DNA from: Caulobacteraceae bacterium | Lineage (GTDB): Bacteria > Pseudomonadota > Alphaproteobacteria > Caulobacterales > Caulobacteraceae | Assembly (NCBI GenBank): GCA_019748055.1 | Contig: JAIEQC010000009.1 | Span: 1 to 64,000, forward strand | Direction: 5' to 3' | DNA length: 64,000 nt | Shown here: one piece after another, positions 60,226 through 64,000 of the stretch | Layout: every line of letters starts with the position of its first letter | How positions within the stretch are numbered: the stretch's first letter is position 1 | Program-made: the position numbers and the translations under genes | The notes under the pieces: model-generated | The model's database searches: none | Told to the model about the DNA's origin: nothing | Seen by the model: only the letters and a program-made list of their open reading frames with translations

Positions 60226-60999
60226 ATGACGGACCTCGACCGCCCGGGCCGCGTCCGGGCCGACATCCCGCCGGCGCATGCCGCCTATGCCGCCGCCTAT
60301 GAGAGCCTGACCTTCTGCCTGGTCAGCCGTGCGCGGCGCGAACTCTCGATCACTTTGGCGGCTCAGCCGGTCTTCGACCTGAAGACCGGCGTGCCCGTCA
60401 GCCGGCGCATCCGCCGCTGCGTCCGCCATGCGGGCGGAGAGGCGGCGCTGGCTCGCGGCCGCGGCGCCCTGGACGCGACGGACCTCCGGCGCATCGACCT
60501 GCAGACGCTTAAGCACGGGCTGGACCTGCTGCGGCTCGAGCGCAGCGACAGCGGCGTGGTGCCGGCCTTCTGGCGCACCATCGCCTCGTCCGGCGGCCGG
60601 TTCGCCCTGCTGTGTGCAGAGCTGCAGCACGGCGGCGCGCCGGGCGCCCTGCTGGTCGAGGTCATGGGCGGGCTGGAGCAGGCGCCGCCCGAGGCCGTCG
60701 CCGACGCCATCGCCCATTTCGAGACGGCGGCGATGGGCGTCGTCCTGCACGTCGCGCCCGACGCCCAGGTGGTGCGGCGGCTGACCGGCGCGCATGCCCA
60801 GTGCCTGGCGCTCGACTTCGCCGGCGTCGCCCACGACGGCCCGGCCGACTGGCAGGAGGCGGCCGACCTGATCGCCGCCGGCCGCGACGCCTGCGCCCAG
60901 GTGCTGCTGCTGAACCTGCGGCCGGAGCGCGCCCGTGACGCCCGCACCGCCGGCGCCACTCACGCCGTCTTCGCCGGACTGGAGCCGATCCGCGTCTGA
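60226..60999 (+). CDS. Degenerate EAL-like domain protein
   Basis: This 257-residue protein keeps the skeleton of an EAL domain: Ala-Gln-Pro-Val-Phe-Asp-Leu-Lys-Thr-Gly near 46-55, Leu-Val-Glu-Val-Met-Gly-Gly (about 143-149) at the place of the Glu-Ile-Thr-Glu strand, Leu-Ala-Leu-Asp-Phe-Ala-Gly and a C-terminal Ala-Gly-Ala-Thr-His-Ala-Val-Phe. It lacks the Glu-Ala-Leu triad and most metal ligands, so it should not hydrolyse c-di-GMP. It may bind a nucleotide or a partner. The family link is tentative. Confidence 0.55.
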   Translation: MTDLDRPGRVRADIPPAHAAYAAAYESLTFCLVSRARRELSITLAAQPVFDLKTGVPVSRRIRRCVRHAGGEAALARGRGALDATDLRRIDLQTLKHGLDLLRLERSDSGVVPAFWRTIASSGGRFALLCAELQHGGAPGALLVEVMGGLEQAPPEAVADAIAHFETAAMGVVLHVAPDAQVVRRLTGAHAQCLALDFAGVAHDGPADWQEAADLIAAGRDACAQVLLLNLRPERARDARTAGATHAVFAGLEPIRV

Positions 61000-61037
61000 C
61001 CGTTGACGGCGAGGCCCGGGCTCCGCTTCATCGCCCG

Positions 61038-62033
61038 ATGCGGCGCACCCTTCCGGCCACCCTGTACGGCGATCCCCAGGCGTGGGGGCGCGAACGCGAG
61101 GGCGTGTTCCAAAGCGCCTGGCTGTTCCTGGGGCACGAGGCCGAATTGGCCGCGCCCGGCGACTGGATCGCCGCCGACGTCGCCGGCTGGCCGCTGCTGG
61201 CCGTGCGCGGGTCCGACGGGGTGTTGCGTGCCTTCCACAACGTCTGCCGACACCGCGCCGGGCCGCTGGTGACCGGCGCTTCGGGATCGTGCGGCAAGGA
61301 GCTGGTCTGCGCCTATCACGGCTGGCGCTATGCGCTCGACGGCCGGCTGCGGTCCGCGACCGGTTTCGGCGCCGAGGAGGGGTTCGATCCCCGCGAGTTT
61401 GGCCTCTTGCCCCTCACGGTCGAGACATGGCGCGGCCTGGTCTTCGCCGCGATGGAGCCGGCAAGCCCTTTGGCCGAGGCCGTCGCTCCGATCGAGACCC
61501 TGCTGGTCTCGCGAGGGCTGGACCTGCCGTCGCCCGCGCTGCGTCGCAGCCACGACCTGGCCTGCGACTGGAAGACCTACGTCGAGAACTACCTGGAGGG
61601 CTATCACATTGACGCCGTCCACCCGGAGCTGGCCCAGGAACTGGCCGGGACCGAGTATCAGGTCCGCGTCGAGGGCGAGTGCGTGATCCAGCATGCGGTG
61701 GGCGCGTCCGGAGCCACTCAGGCCGGAGTCTGGGGTTGGCTGTGGCCCAACCTCGGGATCAACGTCTATTCCGACGGCGGCATGATCGAGCGGATGACGC
61801 CGGTCGGGCCGGGGCGGACCCGGTTGGACTATCTCTACCTCGGGCCCGAAGGTCGTCCGCCGTCGGACGAAACCCTCGCCGCCTCCGACCGCCTGACGGC
61901 CCAGGACGCCGCCATCTGCGCCGCGGTGCAGACGAACCTGTCGGCGGGCGCGTATGAGGCGGGGGTGCTGTCCAGCCGACATGAGTCGGCCCTAGGATGG
62001 TTTCAGGATCGGATCAGGGGGGTCCACGCATGA
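61038..62033 (+). CDS. Rieske aromatic-ring/quaternary-amine oxygenase, alpha subunit
   Basis: This 331-residue oxygenase subunit has a Rieske [2Fe-2S] domain with Cys70-X-His72 and Cys91-X2-His94. The mononuclear iron site lies in Asn-Tyr-Leu-Glu-Gly-Tyr-His-Ile-Asp-Ala-Val-His-Pro-Glu, with His190 and His195. It resembles choline- or carnitine-type monooxygenases more than dioxygenases that need a beta subunit. No reductase gene is adjacent. Its stop overlaps the permease start (ATGA), so uptake and oxidation of the same amine-like substrate are likely linked. Confidence 0.85.
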   Translation: MRRTLPATLYGDPQAWGREREGVFQSAWLFLGHEAELAAPGDWIAADVAGWPLLAVRGSDGVLRAFHNVCRHRAGPLVTGASGSCGKELVCAYHGWRYALDGRLRSATGFGAEEGFDPREFGLLPLTVETWRGLVFAAMEPASPLAEAVAPIETLLVSRGLDLPSPALRRSHDLACDWKTYVENYLEGYHIDAVHPELAQELAGTEYQVRVEGECVIQHAVGASGATQAGVWGWLWPNLGINVYSDGGMIERMTPVGPGRTRLDYLYLGPEGRPPSDETLAASDRLTAQDAAICAAVQTNLSAGAYEAGVLSSRHESALGWFQDRIRGVHA

Positions 62034-63340
62034 CCGACGTCGTCTCGGATCACGGGCGCAAGCTGGGCTGGGGCCTGGCCGCCCTGGTGGTCGCCGGCAA
62101 CATGATCGGCTCAGGGCTCTATCTGCTTCCAGTGACGCTGGCCGACTTCGGCAGTTCGTCGTTGATCGGCTGGCTGGTGGCGGGCGTCGGCGCGGCTGTG
62201 CTGGCGCTGGTGTTCGGGGCGCTGGGCCGACTGAAGCCGCACGCCGACGGCCTCGCCGGCTTCGCCCAGACCGGCCTGGGCCGTTTCTTCGGGTTTCAGG
62301 TCGCCATCGCCTTCTGGACGGCGTGCCTGGTCGGCAACGTCGCGGTCGCCGTGGCGGCCACCGGTTATCTCGCCTTCTTCTGGCCGGCGCTGAAGGATCC
62401 GGTCGCGGCCACCCTGTGCAATCTGGCCATCATCTGGGTGGCGACGCTGGCCTACATCGCCGGCACGCGCACGGCTTCCTGGCTGGCGGCCGGGGCTTTG
62501 ATCGTCGGCCTGATCCCGATCGCCATCGCCGTGGCCGCCGGAGTCGCGGCCTTCGATGCCGAGCTGTTCGCCGCCTCGTGGAACCCGACGGGCGAGCCGC
62601 TGAAGGAGACGGTGCCCGCCTCGCTGGTGCTGATCTTCTGGGCCTATCTGGGTGTGGAGAGCGCCGCGGCCCTGTCGTCGCGCATCCGCCATCCGGGCAA
62701 AAATCTGGGCCGTGCCTCGCTGGCCGGCGTCGCCCTGGCCACCGTCGTCTACGTCGGCGCCACGGTGTCGGTGTTCGGCGTCATTCCCCTGAACGAACTG
62801 TCCCAGTCCACCAGCCCCTATGCCGATCTGGCCGCGCGCGTGTTCGGCGCCTCGTTGGCCGGGTTCGTCGCCGTCTGCGCCGTCGCCAAGACCATCGGCA
62901 CCGTCGGCGGCTGGGTCATGATGGGGGGCGAGACCGCCCGCGCCGCCGCCAAGGCCGGCTTCCTGCCCAAGGGCTTCGCCGAGGGCGACAAGACCCCGCT
63001 CGTCAATCCGCTGACCGGCGCGGCCATCATGACCATCGTCGCCATCCTGTCGGGCCAGCCGACGTTGGGCGAGCAGTTCGGCATGCTGGTCGGCGTCACC
63101 TCGGTGCTGACCCTGACCATCTACGGCGTCTGTTCCGCCGCCCTGATCCGCCTGTCGCCGGGGACCGGAGGCCATGTGCTCGGCGCCTTCGGACTGATGT
63201 TCGCGGGCGCGGCGGTGATCGCGGCCGCGGCGGGATACATCCTGCCGACCCTGGCGGTGGTGGCGCTGACGACGCTCGCCTGGTTCACGGTGCTGAGAGG
63301 CGGCAAGCCAGCGGTTGACCCGGCGGGCGAGGGGGCCTAA
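62030..63340 (+). CDS. APC-family amino acid/polyamine permease
   Basis: This 436-residue protein has about 12 membrane segments, the glycine-rich first segment (Gly-Asn-Met-Ile-Gly-Ser-Gly-Leu, about 23-30) of APC transporters, and the Trp-Ala-Tyr-Leu-Gly-Val-Glu-Ser of segment 6. It resembles AdiC/PotE-type antiporters. It is coupled to the Rieske oxygenase gene, and carA follows 44 bases later. The substrate could be the amine oxidised by the neighbour. That is an inference. Confidence 0.88.
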   Translation: MTDVVSDHGRKLGWGLAALVVAGNMIGSGLYLLPVTLADFGSSSLIGWLVAGVGAAVLALVFGALGRLKPHADGLAGFAQTGLGRFFGFQVAIAFWTACLVGNVAVAVAATGYLAFFWPALKDPVAATLCNLAIIWVATLAYIAGTRTASWLAAGALIVGLIPIAIAVAAGVAAFDAELFAASWNPTGEPLKETVPASLVLIFWAYLGVESAAALSSRIRHPGKNLGRASLAGVALATVVYVGATVSVFGVIPLNELSQSTSPYADLAARVFGASLAGFVAVCAVAKTIGTVGGWVMMGGETARAAAKAGFLPKGFAEGDKTPLVNPLTGAAIMTIVAILSGQPTLGEQFGMLVGVTSVLTLTIYGVCSAALIRLSPGTGGHVLGAFGLMFAGAAVIAAAAGYILPTLAVVALTTLAWFTVLRGGKPAVDPAGEGA

Positions 63341-63384
63341 CCCCCGCGCCGTTTGTCCGCCCCGCCGCTTCGGAGTTGCCCGCC

Positions 63385-64000
63385 ATGACCGACCTCCTGC
63401 CCGGCGCGACCGGCGTGCTGGCCCTGGCCGACGGCACCGTGTTTCAGGGGATCGGCGTCGGCGCCGAGGGTCAGGCCCTGGGCGAGGTCGTCTTCAACAC
63501 CGCCATGACGGGCTATCAGGAGATCCTGACCGACCCGTCCTACATGAGCCAGATCCTCGCCTTCACCTTCCCCCACGTCGGCAACGTCGGCGTGAACGTG
63601 GAAGACGTGGAGCAGATGGGCGGCGGCTCCGACACCTCGGCCGTCGGCGCGGTCTTCCGCGACCTGCCGACCGACCCGGCCAACTGGCGCAGCGAGGGCT
63701 CGCTGGACGCCTGGATGAAGCGCCGCAACGTCGTCGGCCTGTCCGGGATCGACACACGGGCTCTGACCGCCCGAATCCGCGACGCCGGCGCCCCGCACGC
63801 GGTGATCGCCCATAGCGCGACGGGCGACTTCGACATCCCGGCCCTGGTTGCCCGAGCGCGCGACTGGACCGGTCTGGTCGGCCTCGACCTCGCCAAGCCC
63901 GCCTCGACGCTGCAGGCCTTCGAGTGGGACGAGGGGCTGTGGGACTGGCCGGAAGGTCACCCGCGCTTGCAGGCCGGCGACCGCTCGGTGGTCGTCGTCG
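63385..64000 (+). CDS. carA: Carbamoyl-phosphate synthase small subunit (5' part)
   Basis: The gene runs past the right edge; 205 codons are visible. The N-terminus matches CarA: Leu-Ala-Leu-Ala-Asp-Gly-Thr-Val-Phe, Gly-Glu-Val-Val-Phe-Asn-Thr-Ala-Met-Thr-Gly-Tyr-Gln-Glu-Ile-Leu-Thr-Asp-Pro-Ser-Tyr (about 34-53) and Gly-Leu-Ser-Gly-Ile-Asp-Thr-Arg. The glutaminase domain is outside the window. It is separated from carB by about 5 kb and eight bases of unrelated orientation: carB is on the minus strand. The start ATG 63385 has CGGAG about 10 bases upstream. Confidence 0.95.
   Translation, partial: MTDLLPGATGVLALADGTVFQGIGVGAEGQALGEVVFNTAMTGYQEILTDPSYMSQILAFTFPHVGNVGVNVEDVEQMGGGSDTSAVGAVFRDLPTDPANWRSEGSLDAWMKRRNVVGLSGIDTRALTARIRDAGAPHAVIAHSATGDFDIPALVARARDWTGLVGLDLAKPASTLQAFEWDEGLWDWPEGHPRLQAGDRSVVVV

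Overview
The window is a GC-rich (about 70 %), densely packed chromosomal segment of an alphaproteobacterium. A Rhodobacter-type gene transfer agent (GTA) cluster, alphaproteobacterial rpoH, paired SleB-like cell-wall hydrolases, a MASE1 hybrid kinase and Caulobacter-style housekeeping genes point to Caulobacterales, most likely Brevundimonas or a close relative. The genus is an inference. No rRNA, tRNA, CRISPR array or insertion sequence was recognised.

Layout. 1-3.4 kb: a cut-off secreted protein, an NMT1/THI5-type ABC importer (permease, ATPase, binding lipoprotein) and a secreted protein of unknown function. 3.4-4.1 kb: a hairpin-rich gap without a gene. 4.1-7.5 kb: a GSU2403-family nucleotidyltransferase with a palindrome at its start codon, the ABC-F ATPase Uup and a YcgN-like protein. 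7.5-10.7 kb: a MASE1-PAS hybrid histidine kinase. 10.8-27.3 kb: a GTA structural cluster running from small terminase to the giant host-specificity protein g15. 27.4-31.7 kb: CbpA-like co-chaperone, serC, purA and a pseudo-receiver protein. 31.7-34.1 kb: rpoH, a GNAT-like protein and rluD on the minus strand. 34.8-39.3 kb: a NAD biosynthesis operon (nadA, a small ORF, an M50 protease, nadB, nadC) behind two copies of an inverted-repeat operator. 39.4-49.6 kb: envelope and signalling genes (two SleB hydrolases, a glycine-zipper lipoprotein, a four-PAS hybrid kinase, dps, an HWE kinase with its response regulator, trxB). 49.6-64 kb: greA with an ELM1-family gene, a TPR lipoprotein, a GST, selD-mnmH (selenium modification of tRNA), carB, rraB, a HAD hydrolase, an SDR, a degenerate EAL-like protein, a Rieske oxygenase with an APC permease, and the start of carA.

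The GTA cluster is the most unusual part. All expected head, neck and tail genes are present in Rhodobacter order, but four things are odd. Head-spike-like genes, which are unlinked in Rhodobacter capsulatus, sit between terminase and portal. Three minus-strand genes interrupt the plus-strand operon. Six REP-like palindromic repeats fill its intergenic gaps, and several supply ribosome-binding sites, start codons or protein ends to GTA genes. The hub gene g13 carries a frameshift at a G-run and lacks a block of its C-terminal half. A 49-bp tandem repeat lies after the tape-measure gene. The cluster is therefore either decaying, mis-sequenced at one homopolymer, or remodelled by repeats.
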